From Tragulus kanchil (taxonomy: Eukaryota > Chordata > Mammalia > Artiodactyla > Tragulidae), in the NCBI GenBank assembly GCA_022376925.1, contig JAIOJX010000027.1, positions 19,609,471 to 19,673,470 on the forward strand: a stretch of DNA of 64,000 bases, read 5' to 3'. The position numbers and the translations under genes were made by a program. Positions 1 to 11,041 of the stretch are shown here, piece after piece (the stretch's first letter is position 1; each line of letters starts with the position of its first letter). Under the pieces are notes generated by a model, which was not told where the DNA came from, made no database searches, and worked only from the letters and a program-made list of their open reading frames with translations.

Positions 1-336
1 CCCTCCTAGTGGACAGCAAGACCCAGAACGTGCCCAGCGTCACACAGAAAGGTCTGCACTACGATTCCATGATTCAGTCTCTTTTGTTCTATCTACGTCA
101 TACACAGACATAAGTAATACATAAATGGGGAGCTAACAGCATAGGAAGTCATTCACTCACAAGTGCTCAGCCCATGGAGGTTTATACATAGCATTTCAAT
201 CAATCTCATCACATGACCTCCCAATGAAATTGTTCTTGCATTCTATCATTTATAGACAAGGAATCTATTTAGTTTCTTAGGTGATTAAGACCCTGACTCC
301 AGGCGGTGGAGGAAAGATCCTTGAGTACCACCCCCA
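1..336. other. Non-coding, possible MIR fragment
   Basis: No coding signal is seen. Positions about 185-275 resemble the reverse complement of the middle of a MIR SINE (wording like a 'calculate, lymph, platelet' table footer is absent; what is seen is a stretch resembling the conserved 'bases in ... tagacaaggaa' core). The match is short and diverged, so the family call is tentative. Confidence 0.3.
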
Positions 337-545
337 GGGGCCTCCCAGGTGGTGCTAGTGGTAAAGAACCCATCTGCCAATGCAAGAGATGTTTAAAATA
401 CACAGGTTCGATCCCTACATTAGGAAAATGTCCTGGGGGAGGGCATGGCGCCCACTCCAGTGTTCTTGCCTGGAGAGCTCTGCAGACCGAGAAGCCTGGC
501 GGGCGACAGTCCATGGGGTGAGCACGACTGAAGGGACTCAGCAGG
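337..545 (+). mobile_element. Bov-tA SINE
   Basis: Ruminant SINE in sense orientation. The tRNA-derived head starts near 341 (cctcccaggtggtgctagtgg) and has a B-box-like ggttcgatccc at 406-416. The Bov-A body follows, with cccactccagtgttcttgcc, and it ends in the typical ccatggggtg...gactgaagggactcagca tail. It is diverged and not flanked by an obvious long poly-A. Confidence 0.85.
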
Positions 546-1287
546 CACTTTCTTCCATGAAGCTTCAATGCTGACGGCAGCTACAACGTGACTGTCTTCT
601 GAATTCCAAACAGGGCTGGAATTCAAGCACTAATAACTGGCTTGCAGGCCCTTGGATGCAGAGACGTGCCTGGTTCCTTAGTTCTCAGGGCAGCATACTG
701 GAAACAAGGGGAGCGTGGCCTGGAAATGGTCCTCCCCTCTGGCTTTCGCTCTTTTTTGTCCCAATACAACATTTTGATCCCGTTGTGCATGTCCTCCTCT
801 CACCTTCACACATATTCTCTTTGTTAATAATTTTTTTCCCGGACAGAAGTCTGAAAACAGCGCAGATGGCTAAATGCTCTTTTATTTCATCAATTCCGTA
901 ACGGCACGGAGCTCTGGACGCTGTGTCATTCCTGGAAGTCGCGTGGCACAAATGCTAGCCTGAAACAGCATGACACTCACACGCTGCATTACTAGATTAA
1001 TTTAATAGCTCCAGTAATCTTCTGTCTCCATCCTACAGGCAGCTTTCAGAGTCTACATGCAGGCCTGTGTCTGTGGTCACAGACAACTGCCTGGCTGGTA
1101 GGACAGGAGGCTCAGAAGAGTTCCTTGACTTGGGCAAGTTGAGAACGGAATTTTGTATTTTGAAGGAAAAAGAAGGGGATTCCCAGGTGAGAGTTGTGCA
1201 ATCAAACCAACTGAAGTTCCACTGGCTTTAAATATTTTTTGATATGAAATGGTACTGCTGCACATTTTGAGGGGCAATAATGTAGCT
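546..1287. other. Apparently unique non-coding sequence
   Basis: No repeat family, RNA gene or credible exon was recognised here. Open frames are at most about 90 codons, overlap on both strands and have no recognisable motifs. Confidence 0.5.
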
Positions 1288-1475
1288 TAAAGGCAACCTG
1301 GCTCAGAATCAGAAGGCTTGTGTTTCAGTCCGAACCCTGCCATTCATAGCTGTGGGGCTAGATGGGCAATTCATCTATTGAGTCTCATTCTCCTCCTCTG
1401 AAAACGGTAACCAGAGCAACACCAACCTTACCTGTTGTAATGGATGCTGTGATGCATGGCCCAGCTTACGCCTCT
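1288..1475 (+). mobile_element. MIR SINE
   Basis: An ancient mammalian-wide interspersed repeat in sense orientation. It contains the sequence for loss of specificity of the core (ctgccattcatagctgtgggg), then the tail-like tcattctcctcctctgaaaacgg with a ttacctgttgtaatggatg segment matching the usual 'tacct..ttgtgaggat' block. The half from 1365 on is repeated at 2440-2548 as part of the tandem duplication. Confidence 0.7.
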
Positions 1476-1693
1476 GAGACCAGGGAAAGTGATAACTACA
1501 TATTTTAATGTAAAAAATGCTGCTTTAAAATGTTAATTTTACATTCTATGAACTTGTATAATAATGCATACAAAAATAACCTCAAAAAGTATTTTTAAAG
1601 TGTAAATGGCCACTACTAAGGAAGGCGTTGAAATATCTTCCAGGTTAGCCCACTAGAACTTACAGGATTTTCTAAACATATCATTAATCTTTA

Positions 1694-1905
1694 CGTGTGT
1701 GCTAGGTCACTATGGTCATGTCTGACTCTTTGCGACCCCATGGACTGTAGCCCACCAAGCTCCTCTGTCCAGGGAATCCTCCAGGCAAGAAGACTGGTGT
1801 GGGCTGCCATTTCCTTCTCCAGGGTATCTTCTCGGACCAGGGATCAAACCTGGGTCTCCTGAATTGGCAGGCAGATTCTTTACCACTAAGCCACCAGGGA
1901 AGCCT
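1694..1905 (-). mobile_element. Bov-tA SINE (antisense)
   Basis: The plus strand reads the complement of a Bov-tA element: gtctgactctttgcgacccc, then catggactgtagcccaccaa, gggatcaaacctgggtctcc, and the complemented tRNA head ccaccagggaagcc at the end. It is a complete, moderately diverged element. A second copy lies at about 2769-2979 within duplication 1. Confidence 0.9.
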
Positions 1906-2768
1906 CCCCCATTGACTTAGACCAACCCCAAATGTCCTCTAGAGGAGGTAGGGAGGACATAGGAACAAAATCCGGCTGCACGTCTGTCTTATTTTTACCA
2001 AAGAAGAAGGAAGACTGGATGCTAAAATCATAAAACATCAGTGAATGCTACCCCAGATGTCCACTAAGGGATTTTTGAAGAGAAATTCCAGGATGAGCTG
2101 CTCTAGCCAAAAAATAATCTTGAGGCTTAAACCCTGGATTAGTAAACCTTATAATTCAATCTAATTGTATAAATATTTATTGGCTACCTTTACCAACAAA
2201 GCTGTGCTGGAGATCCCAGAGTCTCTGCTACCCAGGTGCTCCTGCAGCAATGGGGAGAGTGACGTCAGGGCAAGCCCAGCCGTGAGGGGCGCTGCGGGAA
2301 AGATCCCGAGAGCCACGGGGCTCCAGCACGACACCTGCCTCAAGGAGCCCGTGCTGGACACGCGGCCAAGGACAGGATCATGGATAAGAAGGGGGATGGC
2401 TGAGAACTGGGAGACATAGGCTAGCGGGAGGGCTAGAACGGCAATTCATCTATTGAGTCTCATTCTCCTCCTCTGAAAACGGTAACCAGAGCAACACCAA
2501 CCTTACCTGTTGTAATGGATGCTGTGATGCATGGCCCAGCTTACGCCTCTGAGACCAGGGAAAGTGATAACTACATATTTTAATGTAAAAAATGCTGCTT
2601 TAAAATGTTAATTTTACATTCTATGAACTTGTATAATAATGCATACAAAAATAACCTAAAAAAGTATTTTTAAAGTTTAAATGGCCACTACTAAGGAAGG
2701 CGTTGAAATATCTTCCAGGTTAGCCCACTAGAACTTACAGGATTTTCTAAACATATCATTAATCTTTA

Positions 2769-2979
2769 CGTGTGTGCTAGGTCACTATGGTCATGTCTGA
2801 CTCTTTGCGACCCCATGGACTGTAGCCCACCAAGCTCCTCTGTCCAGGGAATCCTCCAGGCAAGAAGACTGGTGTGGGCTGCCATTTCCTTCTCCAGGGT
2901 ATCTTCTCGGACCAGGGATCAAACCTGGGTCTCCTGAATTGGCAGGCAGATTCTTTACCACTAAGCCACCAGGGAAGCC
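2769..2979 (-). mobile_element. Bov-tA SINE (antisense), duplicate copy
   Basis: This is the duplication 1 copy of the element at 1694-1905 and is identical to it over almost its full length. It is not an independent insertion. Confidence 0.9.
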
Positions 2980-3544
2980 TCCCCCATTGACTTAGACCAA
3001 CCCCAAATGTCCTCTAGAGGAGGTAGGGAGGACATAGGAACAAAATCCGGCTGCACGTCTGTCTTATTTTTACCAAAGAAGAAGGAAGACTGGATGCTAA
3101 AATCATAAAACATCAGTGAATGCTACCCCAGATGTCCACTAAGGGATTTTTGAAGAGAAATTCCAGGATGAGCTGCTCTAGCCAAAAAATAATCTTGAGG
3201 CTTAAACCCTGGATTAGTAAACCTTATAATTCAATCTAATTGTATAAATATTTATTGGCTACCTTTTACCAACAAAGCTGTGCTGGAGATCCCAGAGTCT
3301 CTGCTACCCAGGTGCTCCTGCAGCAATGGGGAGAGTGACGTCAGGGCAAGCCCAGCCGTGAGGGGCGCTGCGGGAAAGATCCCGAGAGCCACGGGGCTCC
3401 AGCACGACACCTGCCTCAAGGAGCCCGTGCTGGACACGCGGCCAAGGACAGGATCATGGATAAGAAGGGGGATGGCTGAGAACTGGGAGACAGAGGCTAG
3501 CAGGAGACCCTAGGGCTCATGATACACAGAAAAGTCAGTCCAAA

Positions 3545-3610
3545 TCTCTTTCTTCTCATGATTTTTTTAAAAATTGGATTATGATTGCTTTACAATGAGT
3601 TGACAGGCAC
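3545..3610 (-). mobile_element. Short L1-type 3' fragment
   Basis: The segment aaaattggattatgattgct followed by ttacaatgagttgac resembles the ruminant/cetartiodactyl L1 3' tail motif attggagtatagttgctttacaatgttg. It is short and the family is not certain. Confidence 0.4.
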
Positions 3611-3934
3611 TAAAGAATCTAATAATAGTCAGATACAGAGTGGTAAGGGTGAGGTATCATAGAAATGGAGGTTTTGTCCCTTAGCTACTGATTGGAGGAG
3701 GGAGAAGGCAGGAGAAAAAATTTAAAGATGAAGCATGTGAACTCATGCAGTGTACAGACACCGTCCGCTTACAGGTATCAAATCAGGATTGCTCATGCAT
3801 CTCACTGTCTCTTTGCGATATTCCTTTAACACAGAAGCTAATAATAGCAGATCATAGAAAACACCAGATCACCTTTCTGGCCAGCCCAATAGTGTTAATG
3901 ATGCTCAGCATTTTAAAATTTTGTATTTCTCACA
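3611..3934. other. Apparently unique non-coding sequence
   Basis: No repeat, RNA or coding signal was recognised. An open frame begins at the ATG at 3745 and runs into the downstream L1 tail to 4050. It has no recognisable motif and is regarded as chance. Confidence 0.4.
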
Positions 3935-4292
3935 GACTTAGAGAACAGACCTATGGTCGTTGGGGGGAGGGGCGGTGGGACGAGAGGTATGGTAAGAGCA
4001 ACAAGGAAACCTACACTGTCATATGTAATAGAGATTACCACTGTGATTAAGCTGCAAGACTAAGGGAACATACATGGGGACCAAGCATCAACCTGGGGGT
4101 GGGGAGGGGGAAAAGGGAGAGAGGGCTCAGGGGAGAGGGGTCAGGGATATACCTATGACTGGTGATTATGTATACCTGTAAACAGGAAAACTCTGTAAAA
4201 ATGTATAACAATAACTTTGCTGTACACCTGAAGCTAATGCAACATTGTAAAACAAATATACCTCAATAAAAAATAAAATAAAAAACTTTTTA
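3935..4292 (+). mobile_element. L1 LINE 3' UTR and tail
   Basis: This is a typical 5'-truncated L1 3' end. It has cttagagaacagacctatgg, a G-rich tract (3961-3975 and 4087-4140), ggtgattatgtatacctgt, then ctgtacacctgaagctaatg, aacattgtaaaacaaatata, and an A-rich tail of caataaaaaataaaataaaa ending near 4290. No ORF2 portion is present. It is a dead insertion. Confidence 0.75.
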
Positions 4293-4363
4293 AAAACTTT
4301 GCACTTCTCAGAATGTACATTCAGCATGAAGGTTGGCTATCAGTCAATCGATTTAGTGGGCTT

Positions 4364-4588
4364 GGCAAACCACTCCAGTATTCTTGCACATCCAACTCTT
4401 TGTGACCTCATGGACTGTGCCCTCACCCCCAGGCTCCTCTATCCATGGGATTCTCGAGGCAAGAATACTGGAGTGAGTTCCATGCCCTCTTCCAGGGGAT
4501 CTTCCCCACGCAGAGACTGAACCCGTGTCCCTTACACCTCCTCCACTGGCAGGCGGGTTCCTTACCACTAGCGTCACCTGGAAGGCCC
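4364..4588 (-). mobile_element. Bov-tA SINE (antisense), odd left edge
   Basis: The antisense Bov-tA runs from about 4386 (catccaactctttgtgacct) to the complemented tRNA head near 4588. Just left of it, 4364-4385 reads like a sense Bov-A fragment (aaaccactccagtattcttg). This suggests an old rearranged or inverted SINE edge rather than a simple insertion. Confidence 0.8.
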
Positions 4589-4592
4589 TTAT

Positions 4593-5685
4593 ATTAAACA
4601 TATATATGTTCATTTCAGAGTTAATTACCAGCACTCATGATCTGTGAGACAGAGTGCAAATGGAGAAAAGAACAGTCTGAGGCCTAGAAGACCAGGCAGC
4701 TGCCCAACTCCCCACGACATGCAGGCGACAGAACCAGGACCAGAATTTAGCTTTTACGGTTTTCCATACTATATCCATCTGACTTCCTTTCCCCCATGGG
4801 CTAAACAGTTGGCCCAGCACTTGCTTTGGATAGAAGGCATTTCAACCTGCATCTTAGCAGAGCAAAGAGAACACCACCGAAAATGATGGCGTGCAATTGT
4901 CTTCCAAGTCTTAAAAAGGCACTCACTTGGCACCCCTTTTAAAGTGACGGAGAGAGAGTAGGTCAAAGACAGTTGGCAAGAACCAAAGGCCACTGGATCC
5001 CCATGAAGAGAATATTCATATCTATTCTCACATAGAGCCCATGGAAAACATGGAGAAATGAGACACCGGAGTATTTTTACAAACTGTTATTGTTGAACCA
5101 GGCCCAGCAGCTCACGACAGAACATATAGGTCTGGAACTTGGCAGGACCCAAAATTAATGGTACCGTCATAAAGTTGTACGTAAAGACTTCTTAAGCTGT
5201 GCGCCAGGAAGGAGGCTCACACAAGGAAACCACCTCAGCCCACCCATAAATAATCCATGCTCATATCATACGAGGGGTCATAGGCTGGAGTCAGGGCTGA
5301 GATCTGGCAGGATGGCTGGTATGGTCTCAACAGATGACCTTTAATTAGTGGAGGGCTGTCCCATCAGAGAGGGGAGTGGGCAAGAATGGCTTATTTGAAC
5401 CACCCACCTCCCGCCCAGCTCCTGGACTCTTGGCATATCATCAGAAGCACCACTGAGGCTACTGCCAGTGGCTCTGACGTCACCAGTGGTGCCCATCCAC
5501 CTCGGAGGGCAGTCTCCTTGGCGACTGTCTTGGGCAAGAGGCCTGGGTGCAAACTGGTTGGGAAATCTGGGAGACAGGTGAAGGCGGAGAGAACCTACGG
5601 AAGAAACGTGCCTTCAGCGGAGGTCCCTGCAGACATTCTTGGATTTTGGAGACAAGACGGCTTCTTGAACTCAGCACACTCTGGC
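4593..5685. other. Apparently unique non-coding sequence
   Basis: No repeat family, RNA gene or exon was recognised. A plus-strand open frame from the ATG at 5386 (127 codons) continues into the SINE at 5686-5822, which argues against a real protein. Confidence 0.4.
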
Positions 5686-5822
5686 AGGACCTCCCTGGTA
5701 GCCCAGTGGCTAAGACTCCATGATCCTGATGCAGGGGCACAGGTTCAATCCCTGTCAGGGAACTAAGATCAGGCTGCGAGTAGAGATTGTGCATGCCGTA
5801 ACAATCACCTAGCATAGCCAAG
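5686..5822 (+). mobile_element. tRNA-derived SINE (CHR-1 type)
   Basis: The tRNA-like head reads ggacctccctggtagcccag, with box-B-like ggttcaatccctgtcaggga, then aactaagatcaggctgcg and the A-rich end after 5820. This is the common cetartiodactyl SINE head without the Bov-A body. The subfamily label is approximate. Confidence 0.75.
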
Positions 5823-6850
5823 TAAGTAAAAATAGATATTAGGAAAAAAACACATTCTGAACCTTGTCAGCAACAGGAAGAGATATGGGCTAGACTCATC
5901 TCCTTCCACATTTGAGTTAAGGGGCAAAGGAACATGCCCACAGGTCAATTTTTCAAGAGCTAAGCTACTGACGGCTCTTCAGTTCCATTGCCCAGATATA
6001 AAACCATCAGGCTTCTGTTCCAGACATAAAGAAAATATGCCTTACTGTGTCCAAAATGGAATACAACAGGCAGCAAAACCACGTCTTGACTTCACGAAGT
6101 CCCACAAGTCCAGAGGACACTGGGGCCCTGAGTGGCACGGCAAGCTTCTCTTCTGAACTGGAAAAAAAAAAATACATTCTTGTGTACCTGACTCTCGGGT
6201 GGGATGTGTAAGAACGGATCATATCACATGCCTTCAAAGCTAGATAAGGCATTGGCAAGGACCGTAGCTGAGCTCTGCTGTCCACAGTAAACGTGGGTAT
6301 TGGCCCATAGACTGTGGAGCATTTGGCCAACTTCCTGTTGGGTTTTTCCACTGATGGCCATGGAGTTTCATCTTTCAGTGTGTGCTGGTACTAACAGTCA
6401 CCCTTAGCTAACTCAGCTTCCTCAAACTGAGGAAAGGCAACAGCCCAGACAGATAATATGCTTCTGTGTCTTCAGAACTTTAGCTGGATGTTTTCTTCAC
6501 TCATCTGTTCCTTCAGGATCTTGCTTGACAACTGCCACAGGTCCACTCAGTTTCCACAACTGGCGTGGATTTTCTGCATTACACAGATGTCCTAAAAGGC
6601 CAGGAGGAATATTCCAGCATGCGACTTGGGAGATGCTGCCCTGCATAGACAGGAGAGACATCTTCCCTCGGTATGGAGCACACTGTACCAACACCTAGTC
6701 CTAGAGAGGAGACTTTTCATCTCAGACAAAATGAACGAAGACTGAAGGAACGGGGGAAAACTTTATTCCCAGGAGCTTTGTAAGAGTCATGAGATTGTGG
6801 TGATGTATATAAATCATGAGAGGAATCATTTAAAAAAAAAAAAAAAGAAA
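5823..6850. other. Apparently unique non-coding sequence
   Basis: No repeat or gene was recognised. A minus-strand open frame ending near 6007 (about 114 codons) includes a phenylalanine/serine run caused by the A-run at 6163-6172. It has no motif I can name. Confidence 0.4.
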
Positions 6851-6852
6851 TC

Positions 6853-7047
6853 CTAGGGACTCTCCTGGTGGCCCAGTGGCTAAGAGTATGGGTTCCCAAG
6901 GCAGGGGACCTGGGGCTTGATCCCTGGTCAGGGAACCAGATCCCACACCACCACTAAGCGTTCGCGTGCTAAAATGAAGCTCAAAGGGCCCACATGCCAC
7001 AACTCAAACCCAGCATCGTCATATACATAAATACGCTGAAAAAGAAA
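6853..7047 (+). mobile_element. tRNA-derived SINE (CHR-1 type)
   Basis: The head gggactctcctggtggccca is followed by gcttgatccctggtcaggga, accagatcccacaccacc, a tail with gccacaactcaaacccagc, and an A-rich end near 7045. The element is diverged. An A-run lies just upstream at 6832-6846. Confidence 0.75.
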
Positions 7048-7304
7048 GTCCCTAATGTTTTCCCTATACACATATGTGGAATATCTCCAAATTAATATCA
7101 CGTGGGCTAAGAATACTCCAGATAAGAAAGATTACAATGATTCAAATGTGAACTTCATAGATTTAAGTTGAAAGTTAACTCAGTCAAAAGTTATAAAGGC
7201 AAGGTCAAGCCTAGAATATTTCCGAAATGCTTTCGTTATTCCTCATTCTTGGGATAAACTGGAGACACAAACGGAGATTCTAGTGTGAGTTGTTGGGGGC
7301 TTTT

Positions 7305-7501
7305 TTTAAGTTTTTCTTTTTTTGATGTGGACCATTTTTAAAGTCTTTTGTTGAATGTGTTACAATATGGCTTCTGTTGCTTGTGTTCTGGTTTTCTGTT
7401 CCTGAGGCGTGTGAGATCTCACCTCCCAACAAGGGATCCAGCCTGCCTCCCCAGCAACGGGAGGGTGAAGTCTCAGCCTCTGGACCATGAGGCAAGTCCC
7501 C
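7305..7501 (-). mobile_element. tRNA-derived SINE (antisense)
   Basis: The plus strand shows the complemented tail (T-rich start, tgttacaatatggcttctg), gtgagatctcacctccc, an agggatccagcctgcctccc block, and the complemented head tctggaccatgaggcaagtc. It is interrupted at its right edge by the CHR-2-type insertion whose target duplication includes its last bases. Confidence 0.7.
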
Positions 7502-7857
7502 AGATGTGAGTTTTTCTTTTTCTTTTTTTTATTAGAAAGATATTTTGGGGGGGGCGGGTTGGGGAGGGAGGAGGGCGGGCAGGTGGGCCACTTCCATTGG
7601 TTTTTGATTTATTCAGTTTCATCCATCTTTGTTCTTCAGCCCATGTGGGCCTCCCATCGCAGCGGCCTCTGTCATCGCAGAGCACTGGCTCTGGGCGCAT
7701 GCGCCCCAGAGCTCCGGCTTGGTAATTGGACACATCGGTCCAGCCGCTCCGCGGCACGTGGGATCCTCCCAGGCCAGGGATCGAACCGGCGCCCCTTGCA
7801 CTGCAAGGCGGTGTCCTTACCCACTGGACCACCAGGGAAGCCCCAGATGTGAGTTTT
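7502..7857 (-). mobile_element. CHR-2-type SINE with target-site duplication
   Basis: The antisense element spans about 7515-7843. It has a T-rich start, gtgggcctcccatcgcagcg, ctctgggcgcatgcgcccca, ggtaattggacacatcgg, gggatcgaaccggcgcccc and ggaccaccagggaagcccc. The flanks carry a matching pair, agatgtgagtttt, at 7502-7514 and 7845-7857, a clear target-site duplication. The unusual G-rich tract at 7546-7590 lies in its tail. Box B is readable in reverse, but this is not a functional tRNA gene. Confidence 0.88.
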
Positions 7858-7950
7858 GATTCAGCAATTTATTGACTACAAGTCTTCCTTCGTAAAATGG
7901 GCACTATGTATACACATGCTTCTTTTGTTCATTCATTTAATTGATACTTA

Positions 7951-8075
7951 AGCCCCTGGAGAAGGGAACGGCTACCCACTCCAGTACTCTTCCCTGGAGA
8001 ATCCAATAGACAGAGGGGCCTGGTGGGCTACAGCCCCAGGGGGTCTCAAAGAGTCAGACATGACTGAGGGACTAA
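7951..8075 (+). mobile_element. Bov-A body of a SINE, headless
   Basis: The fragment starts at cccctggagaagggaacggc, continues with acccactccagtactcttcc and ggtgggctacagcccc, and ends with gactgagggactaac. The tRNA head is missing. Its last part, from about 8014, is repeated at 9139-9198 by duplication 2. Confidence 0.85.
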
Positions 8076-8600
8076 CAGTCTCACTTGTGTACTTTGGGCA
8101 CTGTTCTAAGACGTCAGAAACGCTGCGATGAACAGCAACAACAAAAGACACAATTTCCACTTTCATGGCTCTCACACGTCTCACAGGGGAACCAGATAAT
8201 AAATCGATTAAGTTAATACATAACAAGGAGGTGGTGATAAACCCGTGGCAAGTAACACAGGAAAGACAGGTAGAGAGTGACTCGGGCGGGGTGGGGGCAC
8301 CACCTCGGAGGGCTGGAAGAACAAACGTTGTCCCAGGAGATGAGATTTAGGCCAGCATCCACACCGTGGTGGGCTAAGTCCTGAGGCTACTCGAGCGTAG
8401 ACTATTCCAGGCAGGAGAGACAGCAGACAGGAAGGCGGGGATGCTGGACGCGTAGGATGGCGTGTCAGGAGGTCCGGGGAACCAAAGGAGCCAGTGTCCA
8501 AGGTCAGAGTGCAGGTGGGGACCCGAGCCCATGGGGGTCTCATGTCCATTTTTCCTCTGTAATAGTCCAGGGAAGGACTTGATGTCCATGTGTCCGTCCT
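8076..8600 (+). mobile_element. Probable L2-age mammalian repeat
   Basis: The wording matches a common old mammalian repeat. It has gggcactgttctaagacgtc, then cactttcatggctctcacac, an ataataaatcgattaagtta block, ggtggtgataa, and later actattccaggcaggagag with a final tagtccagggaaggacttga. I recognise the pattern but cannot name the family with confidence. It is repeated at 9200-9725. Confidence 0.45.
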
Positions 8601-8624
8601 CTCTAAAGCTCTGAAGCTGCACAC

Positions 8625-8835
8625 ACAAGACGTGTTTCTTGAACGCCTGCAGCGTGCCAGGCTCTGTGCGAGTGCTTCCCTGCCGACGCACGGTTTACTC
8701 CTCTCGACGACCTTAAGACGCAGGCACTGTGACTACTCCTTTTTACAAGTCAGGAAACTTAGGCTTAAAGGTTAGACAGTTTGCCAGAGCTGCCCTGCTG
8801 GTAAGCGCAGGAGATTCCAAAGTAAACACGAATCA
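8625..8835 (-). mobile_element. MIR SINE (antisense)
   Basis: The plus strand reads the complement of MIR: gcgtgccaggctctgtgcga, then ttacaagtcaggaaacttag and agctgccctgctggtaagcg. The same stretch appears at 9750-9960 and, in part, at 11042-11150 because of duplications 2 and 3. Confidence 0.75.
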
Positions 8836-10252
8836 ACCACAAGGAGGTGAAAAGGCTCACCCTGCTGTTCGAAACCCCTATTCGGAGATGAAATTCCAGG
8901 AGACGCAGGCTTGGCTGTGCCCTTCCTAAGCAAGGAACCAGAGTCCGGGAACCAGGGGACGAACCTTTTGGAAGCGACAGTCTCCCTCCCCAGCCCCGCA
9001 CTCTACTTCTAAGCCCCACATTTTCTCAAGACACTTCGGCTCTTTGCCGGCCCCGGTTTATGTTTCCGTGGCTGCCGAGGATCACGCTGAGCGCTGAGCA
9101 GCCCTCTGTGTCCGTTGCCTCCTGTAACCAGGGTCTCAAGGGGCCTGGTGGGCTACAGCCCCAGGGGGTCTCAAAGAGTCAGACATGACTGAGGGACTAA
9201 CAGTCTCACTTGTGTACTTTGGGCACTGTTCTAAGACGTCAGAAACGCTGCGATGAACAGCAACAACAAAAGACACAATTTCCACTTTCATGGCTCTCAC
9301 ACGTCTCACAGGGGAACCAGATAATAAATCGATTAAGTTAATACATAACAAGGAGGTGGTGATAAACCCGTGGCAAGTAACACAGGAAAGACAGGTAGAG
9401 AGTGACTCGGGCGGGGTGGGGGCACCACCTCGGAGGGCTGGAAGAACAAACGTTGTCCCAGGAGATGAGATTTAGGCCAGCATCCACACCGTGGTGGGCT
9501 AAGTCCTGAGGCTACTCGAGCGTAGACTATTCCAGGCAGGAGAGACAGCAGACAGGAAGGCGGGGATGCTGGACGCGTAGGATGGCGTGTCAGGAGGTCC
9601 GGGGAACCAAAGGAGCCAGTGTCCAAGGTCAGAGTGCAGGTGGGGACCCGAGCCCATGGGGGTCTCATGTCCATTTTTCCTCTGTAATAGTCCAGGGAAG
9701 GACTTGATGTCCATGTGTCCGTCCTCTCTAAAGCTCTGAAGCTGCACACACAAGACGTGTTTCTTGAACGCCTGCAGCGTGCCAGGCTCTGTGCGAGTGC
9801 TTCCCTGCCGACGCACGGTTTACTCCTCTCGACGACCTTAAGACGCAGGCACTGTGACTACTCCTTTTTACAAGTCAGGAAACTTAGGCTTAAAGGTTAG
9901 ACAGTTTGCCAGAGCTGCCCTGCTGGTAAGCGCAGGAGATTCCAAAGTAAACACGAATCAACCACAAGGAGGTGAAAAGGCTCACCCTGCTGTTCGAAAC
10001 CCCTATTCGGAGATGAAATTCCAGGAGACGCAGGCTTGGCTGTGCCCTTCCTAAGCAAGGAACCAGAGTCCGGGAACCAGGGGACGAACCTTTTGGAAGC
10101 GACAGTCTCCCTCCCCAGCCCCGCACTCTACTTCTAAGCCCCACATTTTCTCAAGACACTTCGGCTCTTTGCCGGCCCCCGGGTTTATGTTTCCGTGGCT
10201 GCCGAGGATCACGCTGAGCGCTGAGCAGCCCTCTGTGTCCGTTGCCTCCTGT

Positions 10253-10907
10253 GGTTAGAGGTGGAGGAGAGCCTGGGCTGAAGTGCCAGGGACCACACCT
10301 CTTTGTCAGGAACATGTAATTAAAAAAGAACGAAAAAAAAAAAAAAACTGAGCGAAGGCACAGCCACCCACCCCCATCGTTCTGAAACACACATTCATGC
10401 ACACACACCACACGGAAGCCAGCAGACGTCCATCACCGGGTCCTGGGGATTCTGATGGAAACATTTTCCACCTGGCACAGCCAGGCACTAAACACCCCTC
10501 AAACCCAACCTGAGACTTGGACCGTCAGTGGAGATATTTTTAAAAGCATGACACAGAGAGTGTGACACACGGGGCTTTCTCAGTGGGTGGGTAGAGTGCC
10601 AGTTCATGTTGTTCTTGTCACTCAGCCCGGCATTGTGAGTGTCCACTTTATTACTGCTCAAAGAACTCTGCAGCCAGGCCCAGCACAGGCTGTTCCCGGC
10701 GAGACCATGGCAGCCCGGCCGGGTGCAGGGAAGGGGGTGCAGAAAGCTGTTGGAGGCACCAGGCTGCCCTCCTGGGTTCTCATTAGGTATGAAGTGTCCT
10801 ATTGCTTTTCTTGATGCTCAGCTGCTATCCCTGGGAAAATTCTAGATAATCACATATTTACTGACATCTACAGAATTTCTCAAATGGCTATTTTTTCCGC
10901 TCTCTTT
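10253..10907. other. Apparently unique non-coding sequence (also at 11442-12096)
   Basis: This stretch holds an A-run (10329-10346) and otherwise no recognised repeat or gene. It recurs at 11442-12096 through duplication 3. Open frames of 60-90 codons on both strands are identical in the two copies only because the DNA is. Confidence 0.45.
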
Positions 10908-11041
10908 GTTGTTCTTGTTCATTCGCTAAGCCGTCTCCAACTCTTTGCGACCCCATGAACTGTCATGTGCCTATTCTCCACTATCTCCCAGAGCCCCCCT
11001 CTGATCCCCCAACCATCTCACCCTCTGCTGCCCTTCTCCTC
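10908..11041 (-). mobile_element. BovB 3' end fragment, truncated at a junction
   Basis: This is the antisense BovB terminus (tcgctaagccgtctccaact, ctttgcgaccccatgaactg). It is cut off and garbled at 10995-11041, where duplication 3 begins its second copy. The intact version is at 12097-12452. Confidence 0.85.

Larger units (their letters stand above)
1356..3508. repeat. Tandem direct duplication 1 (offset 1075)
   Basis: Copy A is 1356-2430 and copy B is 2431-3508. The copies are nearly identical, with scattered single-base changes (for example ataacctcaaaaag near 1578 against ataacctaaaaaag) and a one-base homopolymer difference near 3265. The unit starts inside a MIR and contains a whole Bov-tA SINE, so its ends ignore repeat boundaries. 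It is best explained as an untrimmed assembly overlap. A genuine recent tandem duplication is the alternative. Confidence 0.95.
8014..10252. repeat. Tandem direct duplication 2 (offset 1125)
   Basis: Copy A is 8014-9125 and copy B is 9139-10252, with about 13 bases between them. The only clear difference seen is two extra bases near 10180 (gccccc against gcccc runs). The unit begins in the middle of a Bov-A body and ends in unique sequence. From 8722 on, the same sequence occurs a third time at 11042-11442 through duplication 3. Confidence 0.95.

Noticed and set aside
7515..7843. tRNA genes at box-B-like motifs in SINEs
   Set aside because: The motifs sit inside CHR and Bov-tA SINE heads and cannot be folded into a full cloverleaf with proper stems. 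The same holds for all SINEs listed.
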